From Mediterraneibacter agrestimuris (GTDB lineage Bacteria; Bacillota; Clostridia; Lachnospirales; Lachnospiraceae), in NCBI RefSeq assembly GCF_943193195.1, contig NZ_CALPDG010000007.1, forward strand, positions 1-64,000: DNA of 64,000 nt, in the 5' to 3' direction. Position 1 is the first letter of the stretch; each line of letters begins with the position of its first letter. This document shows, one piece after another, positions 8,987 to 18,390 of this stretch. The position numbers were made by a program, and so were the translations under genes. The notes under the pieces are model-generated. The model saw nothing but the letters and a program-made list of their open reading frames with translations, did no database searches and was not told the DNA's origin.

Positions 8987-10750
8987 ATGGAATTTACCGG
9001 AATTTATCACAAAACATCGGAACAGATGAGTTATCCATTGAACGAACAAGAGCTGATCGTCAATTTAAAAACGGGTTATGATGTAGAACGGGTCTTCATA
9101 CATTATGGAGACCCGTTTGAAACAGGTATTCTTGGAGGAAATGAGAAATGGACCGGAAAACGGGAAGAAATCTGTTTTAAGAAGCGACTGAAGCATCAGC
9201 TTTGGTGGACAACAACTCTGAAGCCGCAGTACAAACGGTGTAAATATTATTTTGAACTACATACAAAAGATGAGGTATGGAATTATTTTGAAGACGGATT
9301 TCTGACGGAGGAACAGACAAAAATGGACGGCAGAATGCTGCAGTGTTTTACCGTACCGTGGATGAATCCGGCGGATATCAACGAGACCCCGGACTGGGTC
9401 AATGAGACGGTCTGGTATCAGATCTTCCCGGACCGCTTCTGCAGGGGAAAAAACAGTGTGAAGGATGAGAGCTTGATTTCGTGGCGGGAAGGTGAAGTGA
9501 CCAACGAAGAACGCTTTGGAGGAAACCTGAATGGAATCAGAGAACGTCTTTCTTATCTGGCTGAGTTGGGGATTACAGGGATTTATCTGAACCCGATCAT
9601 GCAGGCAGAATCCAACCATAAATATGATACGACTGATTATACGAGGATCGATCCACATTTCGGCACAGACGAAGAGTTTGCAGCCCTTGTCAAAGAGGCT
9701 CATGAAAAAGGGATCCATATTATGGTAGATGCCGTATTTAATCATTGCGGTCGTAAGTTTGCCCCCTGGATGGATGTACTGGAAAAGGGGGAAGAGTCGG
9801 AATATGCAGACTGGTTTATGGTTCAGAACTGGGAAGACATTCAAAAGAGAGCCGATACGAGAGACGGCAGATTTTATTCCTTCGCATTTGCAGACGGAAT
9901 GCCGAAGCTGAATACCAACAATGAGAAAGTGATCGCATACTTTAGCAAGGTCTGCGAGGATTGGATCCGGAAATTTGATATCGATGGTATTCGTTTTGAT
10001 GTGGGAAATGAAGTATCCCATACCTTCCTGAAATGTCTGCGGAGACATTTGCAGAAGTTGAAACCAGACTTGTATTTTCTGGGAGAAATCTGGCATGATG
10101 CCAGTCAGTGGCTTGCCGGAGATGAATATGATGCGGTGATGAATTATCCGCTGATGAGTGGGATTAACGATTTCTTTCTGGATAAAGGGATGGAAAAAGC
10201 AGAGTTTGAATATATGGTTAACCATTGTTACACCATGTATATGCAGCAGAATAATAATGTGATGTTTAACCTTCTGGATTCCCATGATACCCAGAGACTG
10301 ATGAGCCGTTTTGACGATCTGGATATGTTCTATCAGCAGTTGGCAGTGCTCTTTACAATGCCGGGCAGCCCATGCATCTACTACGGAACAGAGATCGCAA
10401 TGGAAGGCGGATTTGATCCGGACTGCCGCAGATGCATGCCATGGGACAGAGTAGATCAGCCTGAGTATCAAGAGAAAATCCAGACGATGCAGCATCTGAT
10501 TGCTATGCGTAAGAGGGAAGAGATGTGCAAGAGCCTGTATTTCCATTTCCCGGAAGAATACAAGGAACAAAGGCTGGTAGAGTATATCAAGCTGGATGAG
10601 GCCGGAAACCAGATGGAAGTGCTTCTTAACTGCTCTGGCAAAGATGTCGGGATCAAAGAAGGCGGGGAAGTATTATTTGCGCGGAAGTTTGAGAACGGAT
10701 GTCTGAGGGCGAATGGAACGCTGATACGAAGAAAAGGAGTGGTAGGATGA
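8987..10750 (+). CDS. GH13 alpha-glycosidase, neopullulanase/cyclomaltodextrinase type
   Basis: A 587-residue glycoside hydrolase. Residues 1 to about 125 form an N-terminal beta domain like that of neopullulanase-type enzymes. The catalytic barrel follows with VDAVFNHCG (region I), GIRFDVGNE (nucleophile Asp338), GEIWHDA (acid/base Glu367) and LLDSHDTQR (region IV). There is no signal peptide, so it acts inside the cell on maltodextrins, cyclodextrins or branched oligosaccharides that glgP and malQ leave behind. It begins 14 bases after malQ with AAAGGAGA and its stop overlaps the next start by four bases. Exact linkage specificity cannot be read from sequence. Confidence 0.9.
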   Translation: MEFTGIYHKTSEQMSYPLNEQELIVNLKTGYDVERVFIHYGDPFETGILGGNEKWTGKREEICFKKRLKHQLWWTTTLKPQYKRCKYYFELHTKDEVWNYFEDGFLTEEQTKMDGRMLQCFTVPWMNPADINETPDWVNETVWYQIFPDRFCRGKNSVKDESLISWREGEVTNEERFGGNLNGIRERLSYLAELGITGIYLNPIMQAESNHKYDTTDYTRIDPHFGTDEEFAALVKEAHEKGIHIMVDAVFNHCGRKFAPWMDVLEKGEESEYADWFMVQNWEDIQKRADTRDGRFYSFAFADGMPKLNTNNEKVIAYFSKVCEDWIRKFDIDGIRFDVGNEVSHTFLKCLRRHLQKLKPDLYFLGEIWHDASQWLAGDEYDAVMNYPLMSGINDFFLDKGMEKAEFEYMVNHCYTMYMQQNNNVMFNLLDSHDTQRLMSRFDDLDMFYQQLAVLFTMPGSPCIYYGTEIAMEGGFDPDCRRCMPWDRVDQPEYQEKIQTMQHLIAMRKREEMCKSLYFHFPEEYKEQRLVEYIKLDEAGNQMEVLLNCSGKDVGIKEGGEVLFARKFENGCLRANGTLIRRKGVVG

Positions 10751-12369
10751 GTTATACAGAAAAATGGTGGAAACATGCAGTTGTCTATCAGGTTTATCCG
10801 AGAAGTTTTCAGGACAGCAACGGAGACGGAATCGGAGATTTGAAGGGAATCATACAGAGACTGGATTATCTGAAGGAGCTGGGAGTTGACGCACTGTGGC
10901 TGTCTCCGGTCTGTAAGTCACCCCAAGATGACAATGGATATGACATTTCCGATTATCAGGATATTGATCCTATGTTTGGCAGTATGGAAGATATGGAACA
11001 GTTGATTGCCGAGGCGAAAAAGAGAAATATCCGTATCATTTTAGATCTGGTGCTGAATCACTCTTCCGATGAACACAGATGGTTTCAGGAGGCAAAGAAA
11101 AGCAAAGATAATCCGTACCATGATTATTATGTCTGGAGGGACGGTGAAGAGGGAATCTATCCAAATGATATGGATTCAGTTTTCGGCGGTTCTGCATGGG
11201 AGTGGGTGCCGGAGCTGAAACAGTATTATTTTCATCAGTTCTCTGTGAAACAGCCGGATCTGAACTGGGAGAATCCAAAGGTGCGCCGGGAAATCTACAG
11301 CATGATTCTCTGGTGGATGGAGAAAGGCGTGGGCGGATTCCGTCTGGATGTGATCGACCAGATCGCCAAAGATCCGGATCTGAAGATTACAAATAATGGA
11401 CCAAAGCTCCATGAGTTTATTCGGGAATTAAGCCATGAGACATTTCAAAAGGGAGATTTGATCACAGTCGGAGAAGCGTGGGGCGCGGATACCGAACGGG
11501 CGAAGCTGTACAGCAACCCAGATGGAAGTGAATTTTCTATGGTATTTCAGTTTGAACATATTGGACTGGATCAGCAGGAAGGAAAGGAAAAATGGGATAC
11601 CGCGCCGCTTCCGCTTGTGAAATTGAAAGCGGTTCTGGCAAAGTGGCAGAAGGAATTGTACGGCTGCGGCTGGAACAGTCTGTTCTGGAATAACCATGAT
11701 CTTCCGCGTATCGTATCCCGCTGGGGGAATGATGAGAAGTACCGAGTGGAATCTGCAAAAATGCTAGCGGCTCTGCTTCATGGAATGCAGGGGACACCGT
11801 ACATTTATCAGGGCGAGGAACTGGGAATGACAAATGTATGTTTTGCAGATATCGGTGAGTATCAGGATATTGAAATCCGCAATATGTACAAGGAACGAAT
11901 GGAAGCCGGATACAAAAAAGAAGATATCATGGAATCTATTTATGCCAGAGGACGTGATAATGCCCGGACGCCTATGCAGTGGAGCGCTGCGGAAAATGCC
12001 GGATTTACGACCGGCAATCCATGGATCGGCATAAATCCAAATTATACGGATATCAATGCAGAATCAGAGCTGGCGAATCCAGATTCCGTATTTCATTATT
12101 ATCAGAAATTGATTCAGCTTCGCAAAGAGCATTCCGTGTTTGTGGACGGAGAATTTGAACTTCTGATGGAAGAAGATGAGCAGATTTTTGCATATACCCG
12201 TACTGATGCAGATACAAAGCTGCTGGTTTGTGCAAATTTCAGCGATAAAGAGGCAGAATGCCCGATCTTGAAAGAATGGGATGATGCAGAAACGCTGATC
12301 CGGAATTATAAAAATGACTGCCAGAGCGGCCGGATGCGTCCGTATGAGGCAGTGATAAAAGTGATGTAA
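10747..12369 (+). CDS. alpha-glucosidase / oligo-1,6-glucosidase (GH13_31-like)
   Basis: A 540-residue cytoplasmic enzyme starting WWKHAVVYQVYPRSFQDSNG. Motifs are LDLVLNHSSDEH (region I), GFRLDVIDQIAK (nucleophile Asp201), TVGEAWGA (acid/base Glu243) and NNHDLPRIVSRWG (region IV). ATG 10747 overlaps the previous stop (ATGA) and follows AAGGAG; the frame open from 10699 lies inside the upstream gene. It is the last gene of the glucan operon and would hydrolyse short malto- or isomalto-oligosaccharides to glucose. It is related to, but distinct from, treC about 3 kb downstream. Confidence 0.92.
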   Translation: MSYTEKWWKHAVVYQVYPRSFQDSNGDGIGDLKGIIQRLDYLKELGVDALWLSPVCKSPQDDNGYDISDYQDIDPMFGSMEDMEQLIAEAKKRNIRIILDLVLNHSSDEHRWFQEAKKSKDNPYHDYYVWRDGEEGIYPNDMDSVFGGSAWEWVPELKQYYFHQFSVKQPDLNWENPKVRREIYSMILWWMEKGVGGFRLDVIDQIAKDPDLKITNNGPKLHEFIRELSHETFQKGDLITVGEAWGADTERAKLYSNPDGSEFSMVFQFEHIGLDQQEGKEKWDTAPLPLVKLKAVLAKWQKELYGCGWNSLFWNNHDLPRIVSRWGNDEKYRVESAKMLAALLHGMQGTPYIYQGEELGMTNVCFADIGEYQDIEIRNMYKERMEAGYKKEDIMESIYARGRDNARTPMQWSAAENAGFTTGNPWIGINPNYTDINAESELANPDSVFHYYQKLIQLRKEHSVFVDGEFELLMEEDEQIFAYTRTDADTKLLVCANFSDKEAECPILKEWDDAETLIRNYKNDCQSGRMRPYEAVIKVM

Positions 12370-12396
12370 TAGAAGAAGCTGACAGAATGAAGGGGT

Positions 12397-12436
12397 GGCT
12401 GCCGGAAAATGGTAAATCCACTGTTTTACGGCAGCC
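12397..12436 (+). terminator. stem-loop after the glucan operon
   Basis: GGCTGCCG (12397-12404) pairs with CGGCAGCC (12429-12436), with further partial pairing in the loop. There is no uridine tract, so it may be a processing or weak termination structure between the operon and convergent treR rather than a classic terminator. Confidence 0.4.
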
Positions 12437-12530
12437 AATTCGAGCTGTTATGGCTGAACTGTTACTATTCTTATATATGCAAATCTTTAAACAACTCTTT
12501 AAACAACTCTTTGATTTCTTTGTATTTGTT

Positions 12531-13259
12531 TTATCCTTTTCTTACAGCATTGTCATAAAAACGAAAATAATCCGGGCGATGCCGGGACTGGGTATATTCA
12601 AACATTACGCCGTTACTGTTGTAGGTCTGACTGCTGACGACAGCCATGCAGTTATAATCATCGGCATTCATATTTAAATATGTTTCATCAATTTGGTTCA
12701 TTTTTTCTACCGTCATGATTCGTTTGCTGTTGACGATCGTCATGTGCAGTGTCTGTTCCAGATATTCGTAAATGGATTTTTCTGCAATTTCTTTCGTAAG
12801 TCCGGGAACGACTTCTTTTAAAAAGTAATTATGGTTGAGAATCAGCGGGATATCATTCAAATAATGAAGACGCTGAATATAGTATACTTCGGTTCCCGGT
12901 AAAAATCCGGTATATCGGGTCTGTTTTTCATTGATAGCGATTTCGGTAAACAAGAGAACCTTGGTGAAGGCATGATTTCCGTTTCGTACTGCTGATTCCC
13001 GGAAACTTTCGATTTCTCCGATTGTAAAGGCAGTCTGATCCACAGGCTGATAGATATTGCGAACACCTTTTCCCTGCATGGTCTGTACATATCCGTCAGT
13101 AACCAGACGGCTGACTGCCCGCCGGAGTGTGTTGCGGGAACAGTGATAAGTCTGGATCAGCGTATTTTCAGAAGGCAAAAGTTCTTGATAAGTGAAAACA
13201 TCGTTTTCGATTTTTTGTTTCAAATCTTTATATATATCCTCGTAAATTGATTTTGGCAT
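12531..13259 (-). CDS. treR: GntR/HutC-family repressor of the trehalose operon
   Basis: A 242-residue regulator with an N-terminal winged helix (SIYEDIYKDLKQKI..., LPSENTLIQTYHCSRNTLRRAVSRLVTDGYVQTMQGKGV) and a C-terminal UTRA sensor domain (RLHYLNDIPLILNHNYFLKEVVPGL). It is divergent from the trehalose PTS gene, and the shared intergenic region carries repeated palindromes. The family binds trehalose-6-phosphate as inducer. The gene symbol rests on context plus family. Confidence 0.9.
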   Translation of the reverse strand: MPKSIYEDIYKDLKQKIENDVFTYQELLPSENTLIQTYHCSRNTLRRAVSRLVTDGYVQTMQGKGVRNIYQPVDQTAFTIGEIESFRESAVRNGNHAFTKVLLFTEIAINEKQTRYTGFLPGTEVYYIQRLHYLNDIPLILNHNYFLKEVVPGLTKEIAEKSIYEYLEQTLHMTIVNSKRIMTVEKMNQIDETYLNMNADDYNCMAVVSSQTYNSNGVMFEYTQSRHRPDYFRFYDNAVRKG

Positions 13260-13331
13260 ACTGGTTGGTATCCTTTCGTTTCTGGCATCTTCCTATAAAA
13301 TATTATAAAAATAGAAAGAAAAAAAGTCAAT

Positions 13332-13431
13332 AACTTGTTTGAACAAATTGAATAAAAGTAGTTGACATGTTCAAACAAGTGTGGTATAACAGGAGTAAAG
13401 AAACCTGTTTAAACAAGTCAACAAACAAGTG
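13332..13431 (+). promoter_or_regulatory. trehalose operon promoter with iterated TreR-type operators
   Basis: The promoter is TTGACA (13362-13367), 17 bases, TATAAC (13385-13390). Three copies of a CTTGTTTGAACAAG-like palindrome surround it: 13332-13350 upstream of -35, 13366-13382 in the spacer in reverse orientation, and 13403-13418 downstream of -10. A partial ACAAACAAGTG lies at 13421-13431 next to the ribosome binding site. This placement fits direct repression by the divergently encoded GntR regulator. Confidence 0.75.
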
Positions 13432-13443
13432 GAGGAAGAGGAA

Positions 13444-15426
13444 ATGGGAAAATATGCAGAGGACGCAAGAGAATTGCTGCATCTGGTAGGCGGAAGAGAA
13501 AACATCGCAGCAGTCTCACATTGTATGACAAGAATGCGCTTTGTGCTTGCAGAACCAGAGAAAGCAGATGTGGAAGCTATTGAGGCGATGCAGGTGGTAA
13601 AGGGAAGCTTTACACAGTCAGGACAGTTTCAGGTTATCATCGGAAATACAGTTTCTGATTTTTACAATGATTTTGTGAAAGAGGCCGGAATCGAGGGTGT
13701 TTCAAAAGAAGCGGTAAAAGAGGCGGCGAAGAAGAACCAGACTGTATTGCAAAGAGTGGTTGCAACGTTGGCGGAAATTTTTGCCCCGTTAATTCCGGCG
13801 ATTATCACGGGAGGTTTGATTCTGGGATTTAGAAACTGTATCGACAGTATCTATTTCTTTGAGAACGGAACAAAAACCTTGTGTGACATCAGTCAATTTT
13901 GGGCGGGAATCGACAGTTTTCTGTGGCTGATAGGTGAAGCGATCTTTCATATGCTTCCGGTTGGTATCTGCTGGTCGGTTACCAAAAAGATGGGTACGAC
14001 ACAGATGCTTGGTATTGTCCTCGGACTGACCCTTGTTTCCGGGCAGCTGTTGAATGCATATGCAGTTGCGGGAACGGCGGCAGCAGACATTCCAAAGTGG
14101 GATTTCGGTGGTTTCCAGATTAATATGATCGGCTATCAGGGACAGGTGCTTCCCGCGATTTTTGCGGCATTTACATTGGTGTATCTGGAAAGACTCTTCC
14201 GAAAGATTACACCGCAGGTTATTTCGATGATCGTTGTTCCGTTCTGTAGTCTGCTCTTATCTGTTATGGCTGCACATTTTATATTGGGGCCAATTGGATG
14301 GAAAGCAGGAGAAGTGATTTCATCCGTTGTCTTTGCAGGGATTACCGGGACATTTAAGATTGTATTCGGCGCAGTATTTGGCGTGATTTATGCACCGTTG
14401 GTTATTACAGGACTTCATCATATGTCGAATGCCATTGACTTGCAGCTGATCGCAGATTATGGCGGAACCATGCTCTGGCCGATGATCGCACTATCAAATA
14501 TTGCGCAGGGGTCTGCAGTTCTCGGAATGATCTGGCTGCAGAGAAAAGATGCCAAAGCACAGGAGGTAAATATCCCGGCTTGCATTTCCTGTTATCTTGG
14601 CGTAACAGAGCCTGCAATCTTCGGTGTGAACTTGAAAAAAGGATTCCCATTCGTATGTGGAATGATTGGCTCCGGTATTGCAGCAGTTGTCTGTGTGGCA
14701 ACAGGAACGACTGCAAATGCCATTGGAGTAGGCGGTATTCCGGGAATTTTATCCATTCAGACTCAGTATATGTTATCCTTTGCAGTCTGTATGATGATCG
14801 CAGTTGCAGTTCCATTCCTCTTAACAACTATGATTGGCAAGAGGAAGCTGACAGAGAAGAAAGAAAACGAAACAGTAGAATTAGCTGAAATTGCCGCTGT
14901 GGCAGGAAAAAGTGTGGCGGCTGGCATAGTGGCATCTGCTATACAGGAAAGTGGTGAACAAAATACAACGCCTTCAAAATTAATGGCGTTTTTGACAGGA
15001 AAAGCGATTTCTTTATCGGAAGTAGGCGACGGTGTTTTCTCAGAAGGAATTATGGGAGACGGTATGGCGATTCTTCCCGAGGATGACATCCTGTATGCAC
15101 CGGCGGATGCAGAGGTTGCCGTGATAATGCCGGAATCGAAACATGCCTGTGGATTGAAGCTGGAAAATGGCATGGAAGTTCTGCTGCATATTGGAATTGA
15201 TACGGTAGAAATGAACGGAAATGGATTTGAGTATCTCATAAAAGAAGGTGAAAAAGTCAGTGCAGGAACACCTCTGATCCGGTTTGACCGGGCAAAGATT
15301 CAGGCGGCAGGACATCCGGATGTTACGGTATGTATCGTTACGGATGAAGGCAATGCACAGAAAATTCAGTTCCATACAGGAATCGAAGTAAAGGCGCAAG
15401 AAACTGTCGTAGTAGAATTCCAATAA
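13444..15426 (+). CDS. treP: PTS trehalose transporter, EIIBCA fusion
   Basis: A 660-residue membrane phosphotransferase permease that imports trehalose as trehalose-6-phosphate. Domains in order: EIIB (1 to about 85) with the phosphorylated cysteine in SHCMTRMRF (Cys27); EIIC with about ten hydrophobic segments (about 100-470, including ITGLHHMSNAIDLQL and the TEPAIFGVN signature); and EIIA (about 515-660) with EVGDGVFSEGIMGDG and LLHIGIDTV (His582). ATG 13444 follows GGAGGAAGAG; a GTG at 13429 lies in that site. It is 24 bases before treC, and regulation is by the flanking TreR operators. Confidence 0.93.
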   Translation: MGKYAEDARELLHLVGGRENIAAVSHCMTRMRFVLAEPEKADVEAIEAMQVVKGSFTQSGQFQVIIGNTVSDFYNDFVKEAGIEGVSKEAVKEAAKKNQTVLQRVVATLAEIFAPLIPAIITGGLILGFRNCIDSIYFFENGTKTLCDISQFWAGIDSFLWLIGEAIFHMLPVGICWSVTKKMGTTQMLGIVLGLTLVSGQLLNAYAVAGTAAADIPKWDFGGFQINMIGYQGQVLPAIFAAFTLVYLERLFRKITPQVISMIVVPFCSLLLSVMAAHFILGPIGWKAGEVISSVVFAGITGTFKIVFGAVFGVIYAPLVITGLHHMSNAIDLQLIADYGGTMLWPMIALSNIAQGSAVLGMIWLQRKDAKAQEVNIPACISCYLGVTEPAIFGVNLKKGFPFVCGMIGSGIAAVVCVATGTTANAIGVGGIPGILSIQTQYMLSFAVCMMIAVAVPFLLTTMIGKRKLTEKKENETVELAEIAAVAGKSVAAGIVASAIQESGEQNTTPSKLMAFLTGKAISLSEVGDGVFSEGIMGDGMAILPEDDILYAPADAEVAVIMPESKHACGLKLENGMEVLLHIGIDTVEMNGNGFEYLIKEGEKVSAGTPLIRFDRAKIQAAGHPDVTVCIVTDEGNAQKIQFHTGIEVKAQETVVVEFQ

Positions 15427-15450
15427 ATATAAATTTTATGGAGGCGCAAA

Positions 15451-17103
15451 ATGTCGGATTTTAGTAATAAAGTAGTGTATCAGATTTATCCGAAATCTTT
15501 TCGGGACACGAATGGAGACGGATTCGGAGATATTCCGGGAGTTATTGAAAAACTGGATTATTTACAGGAGTTGGGAGTGGATTACCTGTGGCTTACCCCA
15601 TTTTTTATCTCGCCTCAGAGAGATAATGGATATGATGTGGCAGATTACCGGAAGATCAATCCAAGCTTCGGAACTATGGAAGATTTGGAGCGTTTGATTT
15701 CTGAAAGTGAAAAGCGTGGTATGTCAATTATGCTGGATATGGTATTTAATCACACATCGACGCAGCATGAGTGGTTTCAAAAATCATTGGCAGGAGATGA
15801 GAAGTATCAGAACTATTACATTTTCAGAGAAGGAACACCGGAACATGTTCCGACAAACTGGCAGTCCAAATTCGGCGGTTCTGCATGGGAATATGTACCA
15901 CAGTTAAAAAAATGGTATTTACGGTTATTTGATGTAACGCAGGCAGATCTGAATTGGGATAACCCAGAAGTGCGGGAAGAATTAAAAGAGATTCTGAGGT
16001 TCTGGAAAGAAAAAGGAATCCGGGCATTTCGATTTGATGTTATCAATCTGGTTTCCAAGCCGGAACAGATGGAGGATGATTTTGAAGGAGACGGACGCAG
16101 ATTCTATACAGACGGTCCGCATATTCACGAATATCTGAAAGAAATGGTACACGATGCCGGAATTGAAGATTTTGTAACAGTAGGCGAGATGTCTTCTACA
16201 ACACTGGAAAATTGTATCAAATATTCAGCGCCGGAAGAAAAAGAACTTTCTATGTGCTTTAATTTTCATCATCTGAAAGTGGATTACAAGGACGGAGATA
16301 AATGGGCGCTTATGCTCCCGGATTATAAGAAATTAAAAGAACTTTTTGTTGAGTGGCAGATGGGGATGCAAAAGGAACATGGCTGGAACGCATTGTTCTG
16401 GTGTAATCATGACCAGCCGCGTATTGTAAGTAGAATGGGAGATGAAGGAGCATACTGGAAAGAGTCGGCAAAAATGCTGGCTGGAATGATTCATTTGATG
16501 CGCGGAACCCCATATATCTATCAGGGGGAAGAAATCGGAATGAAGAATGCTCATTATCCTTCTATAGAGCAGTACCGGGATGTGGAAAGCCTGAATTATT
16601 ATCGGATTCTGTTGAAGCAGGGCAAGACAGAAGCAGAAGCCCTTAAAATTCTGGCATCACGCTCCAGAGATAACAGCAGAACTCCGATGCAGTGGAATCA
16701 AGAGCAGTACGGCGGATTTTCAGAGGCGGAACCGTGGCTTCCGATGTCGGTAGAATTTCGGAAAGAGATTACCGTAGAAGCACAGCAAAAGGATGACACA
16801 TCAATATTTGCCTTCTATAAAACTCTGATAGCCATGAGAAAAGAGTATCCGATCATCGCAGAAGGAGAAATTTCTTTCGTAGAAACAGAGGATGATATGG
16901 TACTGGCATATCAAAGAATGCTGGGAGACCAGAAAATAGTTGTACTTTGTAACATGGACAGACAGAAACACCGGATCACGCTGTCAGATGAGTGGGGCGG
17001 ATATAAAGTCCTATTGGAAAATTATGAAAACCGGAAAACATCGCAGGCGGGGGAACTGTATATGATGGAACCCTATGAGTTGATGGTTCTTGGGAATTTA
17101 TAG
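15451..17103 (+). CDS. treC: alpha,alpha-phosphotrehalase
   Basis: A 550-residue GH13_29 enzyme hydrolysing trehalose-6-phosphate to glucose and glucose-6-phosphate. Motifs are VVYQIYPKSFRDTNGDGFGD, LDMVFNHTST, AFRFDVINLVSK (nucleophile Asp196), VGEMSS (acid/base Glu246; the GEM in place of GEA/GET is typical of phosphotrehalases) and WCNHDQPRIVSRMG. Its start follows TATGGAGG, and it is the second gene of the PTS operon. A strong hairpin follows directly after the stop. Confidence 0.94.
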   Translation: MSDFSNKVVYQIYPKSFRDTNGDGFGDIPGVIEKLDYLQELGVDYLWLTPFFISPQRDNGYDVADYRKINPSFGTMEDLERLISESEKRGMSIMLDMVFNHTSTQHEWFQKSLAGDEKYQNYYIFREGTPEHVPTNWQSKFGGSAWEYVPQLKKWYLRLFDVTQADLNWDNPEVREELKEILRFWKEKGIRAFRFDVINLVSKPEQMEDDFEGDGRRFYTDGPHIHEYLKEMVHDAGIEDFVTVGEMSSTTLENCIKYSAPEEKELSMCFNFHHLKVDYKDGDKWALMLPDYKKLKELFVEWQMGMQKEHGWNALFWCNHDQPRIVSRMGDEGAYWKESAKMLAGMIHLMRGTPYIYQGEEIGMKNAHYPSIEQYRDVESLNYYRILLKQGKTEAEALKILASRSRDNSRTPMQWNQEQYGGFSEAEPWLPMSVEFRKEITVEAQQKDDTSIFAFYKTLIAMRKEYPIIAEGEISFVETEDDMVLAYQRMLGDQKIVVLCNMDRQKHRITLSDEWGGYKVLLENYENRKTSQAGELYMMEPYELMVLGNL

Positions 17104-17107
17104 AAAA

Positions 17108-17150
17108 AAGCGGAGCAAGTTCCTCGATCCTTGGGGGACTTGTTCCGCTT
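17108..17150 (+). terminator. terminator of the trehalose operon
   Basis: AAGCGGAGCAAGT (17108-17120) pairs with ACTTGTTCCGCTT (17138-17150) with one mismatch, starting five bases after the treC stop. The downstream T run is weak (TTTG). Confidence 0.65.
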
Positions 17151-17243
17151 TGCCGCGCTGGTGTACAGCCGTCATGGCAGTCTTGCGCTGCACAGTCTGC
17201 GGAGTGTTTTTAATCTTAGAGATCAATTACTTTGCAATTATGA

Positions 17244-17696
17244 TCATTTTTTTCTTGCTTTCCATGTCTGATATAAAATGTCCTTCAGAACCAACATGGC
17301 ATCCTGTTCATTGTAATGATATTCCTGCTTTAACTCATTTAACATAAGGTTGATTCTATGGGCATAATTCGGAATGTTTACCTCTTTTTGATATTGGATC
17401 AAAATGGGATACTTTTTGCCCCAGGCAGATGTCCAGTCAATTTTCTCTGTGTTTTTTTCGTCTGTCCGGTCGATGACTTCCTGGATTTCACTTAGCTCTA
17501 CATCGAATGCGATCAGTTCATCCAGTGAGATGTGATACAGATTCGCCATTTTCTTGGACTGATAAATATCCGGAACTGTTTCATTGCTCTCCCATTTGGA
17601 GATGGTCTGGCGGCTCACACCGAGTTTTTCAGCAACGGTCTCCTGAGACAGACCACATTTTTTCCTTGCGTGAAATAAGCTGTTTCCTAAGTTCAT
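17244..17696 (-). CDS. XRE-family helix-turn-helix regulator
   Basis: A 150-residue protein with a typical Cro/CI helix-turn-helix at residues about 5-60 (RKKCGLSQETVAEKLGVSRQTISKWE) and an acidic C-terminal half with no recognisable enzyme motif. The start lies behind AAGGAGGAATCTGTT. It stands alone between the trehalose terminator and a small membrane protein gene. The target is unknown. Confidence 0.85.
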   Translation of the reverse strand: MNLGNSLFHARKKCGLSQETVAEKLGVSRQTISKWESNETVPDIYQSKKMANLYHISLDELIAFDVELSEIQEVIDRTDEKNTEKIDWTSAWGKKYPILIQYQKEVNIPNYAHRINLMLNELKQEYHYNEQDAMLVLKDILYQTWKARKK

Positions 17697-17811
17697 AACA
17701 GATTCCTCCTTCGTTGATGAAACTATTATATCGGATCAAAAAGAAGGATTCAATCAGATAAACCTGCCATTTCTGCCCGTTATATTTACAGTGTTACTGT
17801 CCAAAATTATT

Positions 17812-17895
17812 TCACATTTCCACGGAAACCCGTTGGAGTAAAATATCAATTACATAACATGCTTTCTTTAGTAATTCTTCCATTTCTTCTTCCAC
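17812..17895 (-). CDS. 27-residue mini-ORF, function unknown
   Basis: GTG 17895 lies seven bases after a clean GGAGG and opens a 27-codon frame: VEEEMEELLKKACYVIDILL then QRVSVEM. The acidic start and amphipathic helix could form a small peptide. It starts 17 bases downstream of the 74-residue membrane protein gene on the same strand, so the two could be co-transcribed. The evidence is only the ribosome binding site plus an intact frame, so this could be chance. Confidence 0.35.
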   Translation of the reverse strand: MEEEMEELLKKACYVIDILLQRVSVEM

Positions 17896-17912
17896 GCATA
17901 TTCCTCCGCTGA

Positions 17913-18137
17913 TTATTGTTTTTCTTTCACTGCTTTTATGAAAAACAAAATTGCAGCTATAAAAAAGATGATTGATAGAGCAATCAGAACAATTCCACCA
18001 TACATTATACTTCCTGTTGTTGGACGAACTGCGTCCATATAAGCTGCAATCCACCATAATTTATCACATATTTGGTGTGTACAAAAGCAAACGATTGATA
18101 AAACCAAAAAAATAAATCCTCTTACTTCGTTTTTCAT
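17913..18137 (-). CDS. small membrane protein, two helices
   Basis: From ATG 18137 (AAAGGG upstream) the frame gives 74 residues: MKNEVRGFIFLVLSIVCFC, a polar middle with a tryptophan pair (KLWWIAAYMDAVRPTTG), then a second helix (GGIVLIALSIIFFIAAILFF) and a charged end KAVKEKQ. The layout is an N-in hairpin membrane protein. No family is recognised. The longer frame to 18179 adds 14 residues without a ribosome binding site. Confidence 0.55.
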   Translation of the reverse strand: MKNEVRGFIFLVLSIVCFCTHQICDKLWWIAAYMDAVRPTTGSIMYGGIVLIALSIIFFIAAILFFIKAVKEKQ

Positions 18138-18267
18138 AAATTCATATCCCTTTCCTTGCCCCAAATTGCAATAGTACAAATAAATTCATGCTTATAATTC
18201 CCTACTTCCCAATCATACAGTTTTTCTTTATGATGTTAATTGATGAGATTAAATCAAAGGAGACTGT

Positions 18268-18390
18268 ATGATGCAATTTATTGTAGAGGAAAAAAGGATA
18301 TCTTTCAAGGAGTTGGAACAGAAAAATTTTCGGTATGTCTGTGAACTTGGGTGTGAAATTACCCGAACCTTGCAGAGAAGCTTGCAATGA
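18268..18390 (+). pseudogene. short ORF resembling the N-terminus of an ISLre2-type transposase (remnant)
   Basis: ATG 18268 behind AAAGGAG opens a 40-codon frame including EEKRISFKELEQKNFRYVCE and EITRTLQRSL, which resembles the beginning of ISLre2/UPF0236 transposases; it then stops. A further short frame overlaps its stop (18387-18503, containing SPYRVTADVISAHMPLLEAM) and I could not assign it. CATACAGT before and ACTGTATG at the start of the frame form an inverted repeat (18219-18270). Family assignment is a guess from pattern. The rest of 18138-18716 holds only the pyrF promoter. Confidence 0.35.

Noticed and set aside
9257-10570. Long minus-strand frame (437 codons) inside the GH13 gene
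   Set aside because: Antisense of a clear glycosidase with all catalytic motifs; no ribosome site and no family features.
12484-12512. Tandem 12-base repeat (TCTTTAAACAAC twice) near the treR 3' end
   Set aside because: Resembles half a TreR operator but is short and outside the promoter; not enough to call a site.
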